DNA from: Adlercreutzia wanghongyangiae
GTDB lineage: Bacteria; Actinomycetota; Coriobacteriia; Coriobacteriales; Eggerthellaceae
Assembly (NCBI RefSeq): GCF_035989245.1
Contig: NZ_JAYMFF010000007.1
Coordinates: 1 to 64,000, forward strand
DNA length: 64,000 bases
Reading direction: 5' to 3'
How positions within the stretch are numbered: the first letter of the stretch is position 1; the number at the start of each line of letters is the position of its first letter. The notes beneath the pieces are model-generated. The model saw only the letters and a list, made by a program, of their open reading frames with translations, was not told where the DNA came from and ran no database searches. Made by a program: the position numbers and the translations under genes. Below, piece by piece: positions 44,717 through 52,788 of this stretch.

Positions 44717-45529
44717 TTACATCAAACCGCCCGCCACATTGGTCGCAATGACAGCCACCAGCATCAACGCCACGGCCGCAGCACCTGCAGCATCTCTCCA
44801 GGTGAACTGAAGGGGGCTGAGGCGGGTTTGGCCGTTGCCGCCGTGGTAGCAGCGGGCCTCCATAGCGGCCGACAAGGTCTCGGCATGGCGGAAGGCGCTG
44901 GTGAACAGAGGGATCATCAACGCCGTCAAGGTCTGCACACCCCCTTTGAAGGGGTTCACGTTGAAGTGAGCCCCGCGACTAACCTGGGCTCGATAGATAA
45001 CCCCCAGCTCGGTCATGAACTGGGGTAGGAAGCGCAGAGCTATACCGAGAATCATACCCAGCTCGTGAGCCGGCACGCCGATGCGCGCCAGAGGAGCCAT
45101 CAATCGCTCGAAGGCCGCTGTGATATCGAGGGTGGTGGTGGTCAAGGTGAGCAGGCTCATACCCATCAGCAGCAGGAACAGGCGGCAGCCGATGAACACG
45201 GCCGACTGCAGGCCCTTCTCGCTGATGCAGATGATGCCCCACTGGAAATACACCTGGCCGCCCTGCACGAACAGCACGTTTAGCAGCGCCGTCAGCAGCA
45301 CCAGCACCAGCAGGGGCGCAAGGGCCCGCAGCGCCTGCAACAGCGGGATGCGGGATGCCAGGTAGAACGCCACGATGAACAGGGCCGCCACCGCCAGCGC
45401 CAAGGGCGTGGCTGCGCAGAACACCGCCACCATCAGCACCAGCGACAAGAGGAACTTCGCCCGCGGGTCCATGGCGTGCACCACCGAGTCCTCGGGCCAG
45501 TACTGGCCGATAATCGCACGATCAGACAT
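44717..45529 (-). CDS. ecfT: ECF transporter transmembrane component EcfT
   Basis: 270 residues. The scaffold that couples the two ATPases to the substrate-binding subunit. Hydrophobic N-terminal helices follow VHAMDPRAKFLLSLVLM; the coupling motifs ALRFLPQFMTELGVI...QVSRGAHF and MEARCYHG are the A-R-G-type signatures of EcfT. The start overlaps the stop of the upstream ATPase gene by eight bases. Last gene of the riboflavin ECF operon. Confidence 0.93.
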   Translation of the reverse strand: MSDRAIIGQYWPEDSVVHAMDPRAKFLLSLVLMVAVFCAATPLALAVAALFIVAFYLASRIPLLQALRALAPLLVLVLLTALLNVLFVQGGQVYFQWGIICISEKGLQSAVFIGCRLFLLLMGMSLLTLTTTTLDITAAFERLMAPLARIGVPAHELGMILGIALRFLPQFMTELGVIYRAQVSRGAHFNVNPFKGGVQTLTALMIPLFTSAFRHAETLSAAMEARCYHGGNGQTRLSPLQFTWRDAAGAAAVALMLVAVIATNVAGGLM

Positions 45530-46457
45530 CGGCGCCGCCCTCCTTCGCCGCCGTCGCGCCGGCCAGCTGGGCGGCGATGTCGGTCGCCAACGTAGCCTCG
45601 TCGTACAGATCGCGGGGCAGGTGGAAGCCGGCTTCGCGCAAGCTGCTCGCAAAGGCTTGGGGGGCCGGCGCCGCCAGGCCCACTGCCTTCAGGGCCGTCG
45701 CGTCGGCGAACACCTCGGCCGGCGTGCCCAAGGCGAACACACGCCCCTCCGACAGCACCAAGATGCGGTCGGACAACAGTGCCAGGTCCTCCATGGAATG
45801 AGACACCATGACCACAGTCATGCCCCGGGCATGGAAGCGGGCGATCAACGCCAGGAAATCGGCGCGCGACAGCGGGTCCAGCCCCGCCACCGGCTCGTCC
45901 AACACCAGCACCTCTGGCTCCATGGCCAACACACCGGCAAAGGCAACACGGCGCTGCTGGCCGCCCGACAGGTCGAAGGGGCTGCGCTCGCCCAGCGCGT
46001 CCATGTCCAAGCCCACCAGCTCCATGGCCTCGCGCACCCGACGCTCCACCTCAACTTCGGACAACTTCATGTTGCGGGGCCCGAAGGCCACGTCGTCGTA
46101 GACGGTGTTGGCGAACAGCTGGTTCTCGGGATACTGGAACACCAGCCCTACCGACTGGCGCACCTGGGCGGCCACTTTCTTGTCGGCCAGATCGGCTCCG
46201 TCGGCCAGCACACGACCGCAGGTGGGATGCACGAGCCCGTTCATATGCTGGATGAGGGTGGATTTTCCGCTGCCGGTGTGGCCGGCCACGCCGAGGAACT
46301 CCCCCGGCTCCACTGCCAACGTCACATCGCGCAGGGCCCATACCGCATCGGGGGCATTGCCCCAGGCGGCCTCGCGCTCGCGCTTCGCCTTGCGGCTGCG
46401 CTTGCGGTCCTCGCCGCCGGCGTAGCTGTAGCTTACTGCTTCGAACGCAAGGCGCAT
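45522..46457 (-). CDS. ecfA: ECF transporter ATP-binding subunit (second)
   Basis: 311 residues. ABC ATPase with Walker A GHTGSGKSTLI, Q-loop FQYPENQLF, signature LSGGQQRRVA and Walker B EVLVLDEPVAGLD. An insert of about 25 Arg/Lys/Glu-rich residues lies between the first strand (LAFEAVSYSYAGG) and the Walker A region. The start at 46457 has GGAGGAG upstream and lies 25 bases inside the end of the first ATPase gene. Works as a heterodimer with the upstream ATPase. Confidence 0.93.
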   Translation of the reverse strand: MRLAFEAVSYSYAGGEDRKRSRKAKREREAAWGNAPDAVWALRDVTLAVEPGEFLGVAGHTGSGKSTLIQHMNGLVHPTCGRVLADGADLADKKVAAQVRQSVGLVFQYPENQLFANTVYDDVAFGPRNMKLSEVEVERRVREAMELVGLDMDALGERSPFDLSGGQQRRVAFAGVLAMEPEVLVLDEPVAGLDPLSRADFLALIARFHARGMTVVMVSHSMEDLALLSDRILVLSEGRVFALGTPAEVFADATALKAVGLAAPAPQAFASSLREAGFHLPRDLYDEATLATDIAAQLAGATAAKEGGADV

Positions 46458-47494
46458 AGCTCCTCCTTCAGGGCCTCGTCGGTCACGCAGGTGCCCACCG
46501 GCACACCGCGAGCCTGCAGCTCCAACGAAAGGCGGCACGCGAAGGGAACCTCCAGGGAAAGTTCGCGCAGCTCGGAGGCGCGGGTCAGCACCTCCTGCGG
46601 CGTGCCGTCCAGCCGCACCTCACCGCCATCGAGTACCACCACGCGCTCGGCGGCGGCCGCCTCCTCCATGTAGTGGGTGATCATCACCACCGTCATACCG
46701 GCGGCGTGCAGATCGCGCACCACGCGCATCAACCCGGCACGCCCGCGGGGGTCGAGCATGGCCGTGGCCTCGTCCAGAATGAGGATGGCCGGGTCCATGG
46801 CCAGCACGCCGGCGATGGCCACGCGCTGCTTCTGACCGCCCGAAAGAGCGTTGGTCTCATGCTCCTCGAAACCTTGCAGTCCCACTTCGGCAAGCGCTCG
46901 GGTTACCCGCTCGCGCAGCTCGGGATTGGGGATACCCAGGTTCTCGGGTCCGAAAGCCACGTCGTTCTCGATGAGGCTCGCCACGATCTGGTCGTCGGGG
47001 TTCTGGAACACCAGCCCCGCGTTCGACCGGATGAAGTACGTGGCCTCGGGGTCGCGGGTGTCGCAGCCGAACACGAGCGTCTCGCCCTCGTCGGGCACGA
47101 GCAGCGCGTTGATGTGCTTGGCCAAGGTCGACTTGCCCGAGCCGTTGCCCCCCAGAAGGCAGAGGAACTGCCCCTGGGGCACCGTAAGATTCAGATTCCG
47201 GAAGACGAACTGCTCGCCGTCGTAGGTGAAACCCGCATCGCGAAATGCGACAAACACTTCGTCGCCCTGCGCATCCGCAGGCGCCACCTCGCAGGAGGCG
47301 GCATCGGCCAGGGCGGGCTGAAGCCCTCCCCTACGGGAATCGGTGCCCGATGACGGGCCGCCCTCGTAGGGGACGGCTTCAGCCGTCCCATTCGCCGGGG
47401 TATCACCGGTTGAGTGGGCGGCCTGAAGGCCGCCCCTACGAGGATCGCCGCCCCGGGGAGAATCGTGTTCCGCTGTTGACGTTTTAGTGCGCAT
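46433..47494 (-). CDS. ecfA: ECF transporter ATP-binding subunit (first) with repeat-derived N-terminus
   Basis: 353 residues. The ABC core starts near residue 80 (VAFRDAGFTYDGEQFVF) with Walker A GGNGSGKSTLAKH, Q-loop FQNPDDQIV, signature LSGGQKQRVA and Walker B ILILDEATAMLD. The first 75 residues are extra and are encoded by three copies of a REP-like hairpin (47311-47443), giving the repeated peptide SRRGGLQ[AP]A-type segments. The ATG at 47494 overlaps the stop of ribU (TAATG), so the extension is translated unless an internal start is used; no good internal ribosome site was found. Confidence 0.92.
   Translation of the reverse strand: MRTKTSTAEHDSPRGGDPRRGGLQAAHSTGDTPANGTAEAVPYEGGPSSGTDSRRGGLQPALADAASCEVAPADAQGDEVFVAFRDAGFTYDGEQFVFRNLNLTVPQGQFLCLLGGNGSGKSTLAKHINALLVPDEGETLVFGCDTRDPEATYFIRSNAGLVFQNPDDQIVASLIENDVAFGPENLGIPNPELRERVTRALAEVGLQGFEEHETNALSGGQKQRVAIAGVLAMDPAILILDEATAMLDPRGRAGLMRVVRDLHAAGMTVVMITHYMEEAAAAERVVVLDGGEVRLDGTPQEVLTRASELRELSLEVPFACRLSLELQARGVPVGTCVTDEALKEELCALRSKQ
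47311..47443. repeat. Three REP-like hairpins inside ecfA coding sequence
   Basis: Copies at 47311-47338 and 47416-47443 read GGGCGG-SCTGAAGS-CC...CCCCTACG; the copy at 47361-47389 is inverted. The consensus is a GGC...CTGAAG...GCC hairpin followed by CCCTACGAGG. The same hairpin core occurs at 11-42 next to the aldo/keto reductase gene. Such repeats normally sit between genes. Confidence 0.8.
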
Positions 47495-48135
47495 TAGAGA
47501 CCCTTAACCTGGTCTTTCTTCGGCGTGATGAGGTTCGAGATGGCCTTGTACACAACAAGCGTGAGCACCGAATTCAGAATACCCTTCAACAGGTTGAACG
47601 GAATGAGAATGGGCACGATCATGGCCACTACGGCGTCCAGCGGCACACCGAGCCACGCCGGCGTGACCAGCAGGTTGCCCAGCACCGCCATGGCCACGGC
47701 CACCACAACGCCCAGCGCCAGGCCGATGACGGCGCCCTTGAAGTTGTGGATGCGCTTGTACACCAGGGCAGCCGGCAGCACGTAGCCGATCACCACGAGG
47801 AAGTTCATGAGCGCGCCGGTAAAGTCGGCGAACAGGATGCCGTGGGCCACCACCGAGATGACGCCGCAGGCGAGGCCGGCCGCCGGACCGTAGGCGAAGC
47901 CGCATACCATGGCGGGCATGAACGAGGCGTCGTAGGACAGCCACGCCACGCCGGGCAGAAGAGGGAACTCCACGAACGTGAGCAGCACCGAGATAGCGCA
48001 CAAGAGCGCGATGGTCACCAGCACGCGGGTGGACCACACGTTGGTGTTCGCAATGGATTTCTGGGCCGTGGGGGCCTTGGCGGGACGAACGGGACTGGAT
48101 GCGGTTGCGGGATGCATCGTGGGCTTATCAGCCAT
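47494..48135 (-). CDS. ribU: ECF transporter S component, riboflavin-specific (RibU)
   Basis: 213 residues with about six membrane helices, starting VLVTIALLCAISVLLTFVEF; the LPGVAWLSYDASFMPAMVCG stretch corresponds to the RibU substrate region (the P-x-L-x-YD-x-S-D/F pattern). The N-terminal 45 residues are Pro/Ala-rich and disordered. The riboflavin assignment rests on the FMN riboswitch upstream and on family resemblance. Start at ATG 48135 with AGGTGG five bases upstream. First gene of the ribU-ecfA-ecfA-ecfT operon. Confidence 0.92.
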   Translation of the reverse strand: MADKPTMHPATASSPVRPAKAPTAQKSIANTNVWSTRVLVTIALLCAISVLLTFVEFPLLPGVAWLSYDASFMPAMVCGFAYGPAAGLACGVISVVAHGILFADFTGALMNFLVVIGYVLPAALVYKRIHNFKGAVIGLALGVVVAVAMAVLGNLLVTPAWLGVPLDAVVAMIVPILIPFNLLKGILNSVLTLVVYKAISNLITPKKDQVKGL

Positions 48136-48193
48136 AGCTTCCACCTTCTTTCGGCGAGGCTCCTTCTCTTCGCGGATTCGCCTTCCCCTCGCC

Positions 48194-48239
48194 AGAAAGA
48201 AAACGAGCCCGTATGAATTCCTTTTCATACAGGCCTCGT
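48194..48239 (-). terminator. Riboswitch-controlled intrinsic terminator
   Basis: On the minus strand, a stem of about 15 bp (ACGAGGCCTGTATGAA with a TTCATACGGGCTCGT partner, one bulge) ends in TTTTCTTTCT. It lies between the FMN aptamer and ribU, so FMN binding probably causes early termination. Confidence 0.85.
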
Positions 48240-48301
48240 TGGTTCGCACCGATGCGATCGATCGGAACCCGCGCCGATGCGCGAGTGAGCGAACGTCTGC
48301 C

Positions 48302-48437
48302 TCTTCCATCCGGACTGTAACCGTTGGCCCCGGAATTGCACCGGGTCAGCCTGCGCGAGCGCAGGGTCGCGGGCTCGCAAGGCCACCATAAAGGCGCCGT
48401 GCTTACCGCCAGTGAGGATTTCCACCTCGCCCTGAAA
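48302..48437 (-). promoter_or_regulatory. FMN riboswitch (RFN element)
   Basis: Minus-strand landmarks in order: TTCAGGGCGAGGTGGAAATC, CTGGCGGTAA, GAGCCCGCGA, CCGGTGCAATTCCGG and ACAGTCCGGATGGAAGAG. These are the conserved blocks of the RFN aptamer, almost unchanged. It sits 165 bases before ribU, with a terminator between. It fixes the substrate of the ECF operon as riboflavin/FMN. Confidence 0.97.
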
Positions 48438-48586
48438 CAGAATTCACGAGTTGCATTGTAGAAGAAGCGCCCCGCTTGCGCAACCCCACGCCCCATCGGT
48501 GCCGCGCGGGACGCCATAGGCCGCATCGATGGACGGCCGCCGAATGCTCGCGTCGGCTAGGGCCGCAAGCGCGACCGGGCCCGGCG

Positions 48587-49474
48587 CTACCGCTGGCGCG
48601 GGTACAGCACATAGCCGCGATCGGCAGCAGCGAAGTCGACTGACTGAGATGAGCCGCCCAGGCGGTCGTGAATGCAGATGTCCATCTGGAAGACGTCGCC
48701 GATAGCGCCCGATGCCAGCACGTCGGCCACCGAGCCTTCTGCGGCAACCCTCCCCCGCTCCATGACGATGAGGTTGTCGGAGTAGCGCAGGGCCAGGTCC
48801 AGGTCGTGAATGACCAGGGCCACCGTTTTGCCCTCGCGACGGTTCAAGTCGCGCACGAGCGCCATAAGGTCGTGGCAGGCGTTGATGTCGAGGTAGGTGG
48901 TGGGCTCGTCCAGCACGATGAGGTCGGTGTCTTGGGCGAGCGTCATGGCCAGGTAGGCGCGCTGGCGCTCGCCGCCGGAAAGATGGCGCAGATCGTGGTC
49001 GCGAAAGCGAGCCACACCGGCGCGCTCCATGGCAGCCTCCACCAGCTCGCGGTCGTGGGAGCCGAGGCGGCCGCCCAAGCCCATATGCGGATGCCGCCCG
49101 CAGGCCACGAGCGCGGCCACAGTCATGGGAGGCGTGCGCGAAGACTGCGCGAGCACCGCCAGCATGCGGGCGCGCTCGCGGGGCGCGAGCGCCGCGGTGT
49201 CGCGGCCGGTCACCTGTACCCGACCCGCCGACGGGCACAGAAGGCCCGCTGCCAGCTTTACGAGGGTCGATTTCCCGCAGCCGTTGGGGCCTACGATACT
49301 CGTCACCGCGCCGACGGCGATGCGAGCCGAAAGCCCCTCGATGAAGGGAGCCTTCGGGCGGTACGAGAAGGACACCTCGTCGTATCGGATAGCGCACCCC
49401 TCCCCTCCCAGTGCGTCGGCGTAATCGGGCGCAAGGGCGGACGAAATCGAGATTCCCGCAGCTTGCTCAGTCAA
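48587..49474 (-). CDS. Iron/heme/cobalamin-type ABC transporter ATPase (FecE-like)
   Basis: 295 residues. Walker A IVGPNGCGKSTLVKL, signature HLSGGERQRAYLAM and Walker B DLIVLDEPTTYLDINA; the last is typical of the Fe-siderophore/B12/heme importer class. The C-terminal 40 residues are a variable tail. It overlaps the permease gene by eight bases. Partner of the genes at 49467-50465 and 50485-51501. Confidence 0.93.
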   Translation of the reverse strand: MTEQAAGISISSALAPDYADALGGEGCAIRYDEVSFSYRPKAPFIEGLSARIAVGAVTSIVGPNGCGKSTLVKLAAGLLCPSAGRVQVTGRDTAALAPRERARMLAVLAQSSRTPPMTVAALVACGRHPHMGLGGRLGSHDRELVEAAMERAGVARFRDHDLRHLSGGERQRAYLAMTLAQDTDLIVLDEPTTYLDINACHDLMALVRDLNRREGKTVALVIHDLDLALRYSDNLIVMERGRVAAEGSVADVLASGAIGDVFQMDICIHDRLGGSSQSVDFAAADRGYVLYPRQR

Positions 49475-50465
49475 GGCCGCCTCCTCGGTTCTTCAAGATA
49501 AGGTAAATGAAGAAGGGGCCGCCGATGAAAGCCATGAGGATGCCCACCGGCAGCTCGTAGGGGGCGAACAGCACCCGCGCCAGAAGGTCGCAGCCCACCA
49601 CGAAGGCCGCACCGGCCAAAGCCGCCACCGGCACCACCCAGCGGTTATCGTGGCCCACGAAAAAGCGCACGAGATGCGGCACCACAAGCCCCACGAAACC
49701 GAGCAGCCCCGCAAAGCTCACGGCGGCGCCAGCGAGCACGGCGGCCACGGCCAGCACGGCAAGGCGCGTCCGGCGCACGTTGAGCCCCAAACTGTGGGCC
49801 GCCTCGTCGCCAAGGGCGAGAATGTTCAGCTTCGGCGCTGCCACAAGCGCCAGCAAGACGCCCGCGGCAATGTAGAGGGCCGGCCAATCCAGATCGCGCA
49901 TGAGCACGCCGGACAAGCCGCCCACAAGGAAGGTAGACGAGCCGATGTAGGCATCGGGGTCCGCAATGAGGATGGTGTTCATGCCGGCGCCGAACACCGT
50001 CGTGATGGCAATGCCCGCAAGCACCACCGTAAGCCGGCTGATACCGGTACCGAGCGACAGCGCAAAAATGATAAGCGCGGTCACCAGCGCCCCGGCGAAG
50101 GCCGCCAGGGGCGTCAGCCACAAGGCACCGGGGGCCAGCGAGGCCGCCAGCAGAACGAACAGCCCCGCGCCGGAGTTCACACCGATAACGTTGGGGCTCG
50201 CGAGCGGATTGTCGAGCGACGCCTGGATGAGCGCACCGGAGGTGGCAAGCGCCGCGCCCGCCAGCAGGGCTGCCAACACGCGCGGAACGCGTACGTTCTC
50301 CAGAATGCTGCGGGCCGTATCAGCGACCTCGCCCCCTGCCGCCCACGCCACAAGCTCCGGTAGGCTCACCGCCGAAGCGCCGAGCACGAGTCCCGCAGCC
50401 GTGGCCGCCACCAAAACGGTGGCGGTCACAGCCAGGACGACAATGTTCCTCGGAGTTCCGCTCAT
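49467..50465 (-). CDS. FecCD-family ABC transporter permease
   Basis: 332 residues with nine to ten membrane helices. The family blocks RVPRVLAALLAGAALATSGA, NPLASPNVIGVNSGAGLFVL and GFVGLVVPHLVRFFVGHDNR are present. It forms the membrane channel of an importer for iron complexes, heme or cobalamin. It starts 20 bases after the binding protein gene. Confidence 0.95.
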   Translation of the reverse strand: MSGTPRNIVVLAVTATVLVAATAAGLVLGASAVSLPELVAWAAGGEVADTARSILENVRVPRVLAALLAGAALATSGALIQASLDNPLASPNVIGVNSGAGLFVLLAASLAPGALWLTPLAAFAGALVTALIIFALSLGTGISRLTVVLAGIAITTVFGAGMNTILIADPDAYIGSSTFLVGGLSGVLMRDLDWPALYIAAGVLLALVAAPKLNILALGDEAAHSLGLNVRRTRLAVLAVAAVLAGAAVSFAGLLGFVGLVVPHLVRFFVGHDNRWVVPVAALAGAAFVVGCDLLARVLFAPYELPVGILMAFIGGPFFIYLILKNRGGGLD

Positions 50466-50484
50466 AGAACGTGCCCGCTGGACC

Positions 50485-51501
50485 TTAGTTCTGCCCGTAG
50501 AGGCTGTCGTAGAGGCCCTGGTAGGCCTCGGCCCACTGCGCGTTGGGCTTGGCGAGGTACAGCGTCGGATCCAACGTGATGTAACGGCCGTTCTGCACGG
50601 CAGACAGCGCGCTCCACGCGGGATTCGCCGCCGTGGCCTCCTCGAGGTTGCGCATGGCCGCCTCAGCGTCGTCGCCCATGGGAATGACGAAGATGAAGTC
50701 GGGGTTCATCTCGATAACGGCCTCCAGACTGAAATCCTTAAGCAGGCTCTTGTTCTCATCGGCCAGGTTGTTCACCCCCAGATCGGCCAACATGGCACCA
50801 GTCTGGGTGGTCGAAGCCTGCACGCGGGTTCCCCCGGAGAACGTGGTAAGCACCAAAGCCGTCGGGGGATTTTCCGCCGGCACCGCCCCCACAATGCCGT
50901 CGATGGCCTCGGCCACCCCCGCAGCGTTCTGCTCGTAGAGGTCCTCGCGCCCGGTGATGTCAGTGAAGGTGCGCATAAGGCGCTTGTAGTCGTCGAAGGT
51001 GGTCACCTGGAAGTAGGCCACGGGAATGCCGGAGCTTACCAGCGCGTCGCGCAGGTCGGCCTGGCTGGAGTCGCCGCCGCGGCCGCCGGTGCCGCTCGTC
51101 ATGATGACGAAGTCGGGGTTAAGAGCGATGATGGCCTCCAGGTTCACGGCGGTGAAGTCGCCCACAGTGGCCACATCGGGACTTGCAATGGTCCAGCCCG
51201 CGGCGGTCAGCGCGTCGTCGGAGACGCCCACGAGCGTGCCACCGGCGAGTTCCCAGGCATTCGCAAAGCTGCCCATGCAGGCCACCACGCGCTGGGGATT
51301 ATCGACGGTCACCTCGTTGCCCATGTCGTCGGTAAATGTGATGGGGCCGGGAGCTTTGGCGCCAGCGCTATCGGGAGCCTCGGTCTGCTGCTCCTGAGCT
51401 GGAGCGGCGTCACCTGCCGACGAGGCCGTTTCCTGCTGGCCGCAGCCAACCAACGCCAGCGCAAGCGCCGCAGCGGCAGCGCACAGTACGAATTTCTTCA
51501 A
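50485..51501 (-). CDS. Lipoprotein substrate-binding protein of FecBCD-type importer
   Basis: 338 residues from TTG 51501, which has AAAGGA seven bases upstream. The signal peptide KKFVLCAAAAALALALVGCG ends in a lipobox with Cys. A Gln/Glu-rich linker precedes the binding domain, which starts ITFTDDMGNEVTVDNPQRVV, the class III pattern of siderophore, heme and cobalamin receptors. Substrate not decided by sequence; the neighbours on the left suggest heme metabolism. Confidence 0.92.
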   Translation of the reverse strand: MKKFVLCAAAAALALALVGCGQQETASSAGDAAPAQEQQTEAPDSAGAKAPGPITFTDDMGNEVTVDNPQRVVACMGSFANAWELAGGTLVGVSDDALTAAGWTIASPDVATVGDFTAVNLEAIIALNPDFVIMTSGTGGRGGDSSQADLRDALVSSGIPVAYFQVTTFDDYKRLMRTFTDITGREDLYEQNAAGVAEAIDGIVGAVPAENPPTALVLTTFSGGTRVQASTTQTGAMLADLGVNNLADENKSLLKDFSLEAVIEMNPDFIFVIPMGDDAEAAMRNLEEATAANPAWSALSAVQNGRYITLDPTLYLAKPNAQWAEAYQGLYDSLYGQN

Positions 51502-51560
51502 AACAAAATCCTTTCTATACAAAACTCATTGGTTCGCCTAAGGAAGTCAGCGAGGGTTCG

Positions 51561-51646
51561 GCAGGTGCCTGGAATTGCCCCGCCTTTGGGCCAAGCGTAC
51601 TTCGCTACGCGCCGCGCCCAAAACAAGGGGCAAGGCCAGGTGCCTG
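51561..51646. repeat. Nested imperfect palindrome upstream of the binding-protein gene
   Basis: Outer arms (CAGGTGCCTGGAATTGCCCC and its partner near 51625-51646) pair with about four mismatches; a middle TTTGGGC/GCCCAAA stem and an inner GCGTA-CTTCGC-TACGC hairpin lie inside. It sits between the radical SAM gene and the binding-protein gene on the same strand. Confidence 0.65.
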
Positions 51647-51669
51647 TCGGAGTCGCAGCGTCGGGACGT

Positions 51670-52683
51670 TCATTCGGCAGCAGCCGAAGGAACGTCAAGT
51701 TGTTGGCCGTGGGCGCAGTAGTCGTCTTGGGCCAAGATGTCGCCGTCGTGGTAGTAGGCGGCACGGGCGCGGCAGCCGCCGCAGCCGTCCTTGTAGTCGC
51801 AACTGCCGCACGCGCCGGAATAGGCTTGGGTACGCAGGCGCTCGAAAACGGGGCTCGTCTTCCAGATCTCGTCGAATGGTTGCTCACGCACGTCGCCCGC
51901 TTCCTCGGTCATGTAGGCGCACGGGCGCACGATGCCCTCGCTGCCCACGACGCAGTAGGTGAGCCCGGCCAGGCAGCCGCGGGTGAAACGCGTGTCGATG
52001 CCGAGCTGCTTGGCCACGCGGGTGAACTGCGGGGCGCAGGTGGGCTTCACGTCGATGGACACCTCAGCTGACTTCCGCATGATGTCACGCAGCAGCGCCT
52101 CATTCTCCAGCACCTCCAGGCTCGTCTCCTGGATGTACTCGCCGCGGCCTACGGGAATCAGGAAGAAGATGTAGTGGGCCACAGCCCCGATTTCCTCGGC
52201 GAAGTCGGTAATGGCGCACACCTCGTCACGATTCCAATCGACCACCGTGGTGTGCAGCTGGAAGGGCAGTCCCGCACGCTTGCAAGCCTCGATGCCAGCC
52301 ATGGTAAGCGCGTGGGCGTTTGGAAGACCGCGGAACTTGTCGTGCTTGGCAGCATCCAGGCTGTCCACGGAAATGCCCATGGCACAAGCCCCAGCCTCCT
52401 TCAGGCGGGCAGCCACCTCGTCGGTGATGAGCGTGCCGTTGCTGCCGAACACGGGGCGCAAGCCGCGGGAAGCGGCGTGGGTCACCAACTCGTAGATGTC
52501 GGGGCGCATAAGCGGCTCGCCGCCGGAGAAGATCATGATCTTGAAACCCGCCTGCGCGATCTCGTCGATCATCTTCTTTGCCTCGTCGGTGGAAAGCTCC
52601 TTATCGGTAGCGTCCTCGGCGTCCTGATAGCAGTGGACGCATTTCAGATTGCACTGGTTCGTGGTCATCCACGATACGATCAT
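51670..52683 (-). CDS. Radical SAM protein of the heme-biosynthesis type (AhbC/AhbD/NirJ-like)
   Basis: 337 residues. The N-terminus MIVSWMTTNQCNLKCVHCYQ carries the CxxxCxxC cluster in the W-x-TTNQCN context typical of AhbC, AhbD and NirJ proteins, which modify heme precursors. The C-terminal SPASM-like cysteines are CLAGLTYCVVGSEGIVRPCA and CGSCDYKDGCGGCRA, ready for a second cluster. The ATG at 52683 has AGGAG five bases upstream. The neighbours (HemA-like, HemX-like, iron/heme importer) support a tetrapyrrole role. A peptide-modifying (SPASM maturase) role remains possible. Confidence 0.82.
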   Translation of the reverse strand: MIVSWMTTNQCNLKCVHCYQDAEDATDKELSTDEAKKMIDEIAQAGFKIMIFSGGEPLMRPDIYELVTHAASRGLRPVFGSNGTLITDEVAARLKEAGACAMGISVDSLDAAKHDKFRGLPNAHALTMAGIEACKRAGLPFQLHTTVVDWNRDEVCAITDFAEEIGAVAHYIFFLIPVGRGEYIQETSLEVLENEALLRDIMRKSAEVSIDVKPTCAPQFTRVAKQLGIDTRFTRGCLAGLTYCVVGSEGIVRPCAYMTEEAGDVREQPFDEIWKTSPVFERLRTQAYSGACGSCDYKDGCGGCRARAAYYHDGDILAQDDYCAHGQQLDVPSAAAE

Positions 52684-52788
52684 GGCCTCTCCTCTTCTCA
52701 TTCGTCTCCAGCGTGTAAAGAGGATAGCCTTCGGCCGGGCAGGCCCACATCACCCGAACGGTCTAGGTGCGGACCATAAAAAGTATGC

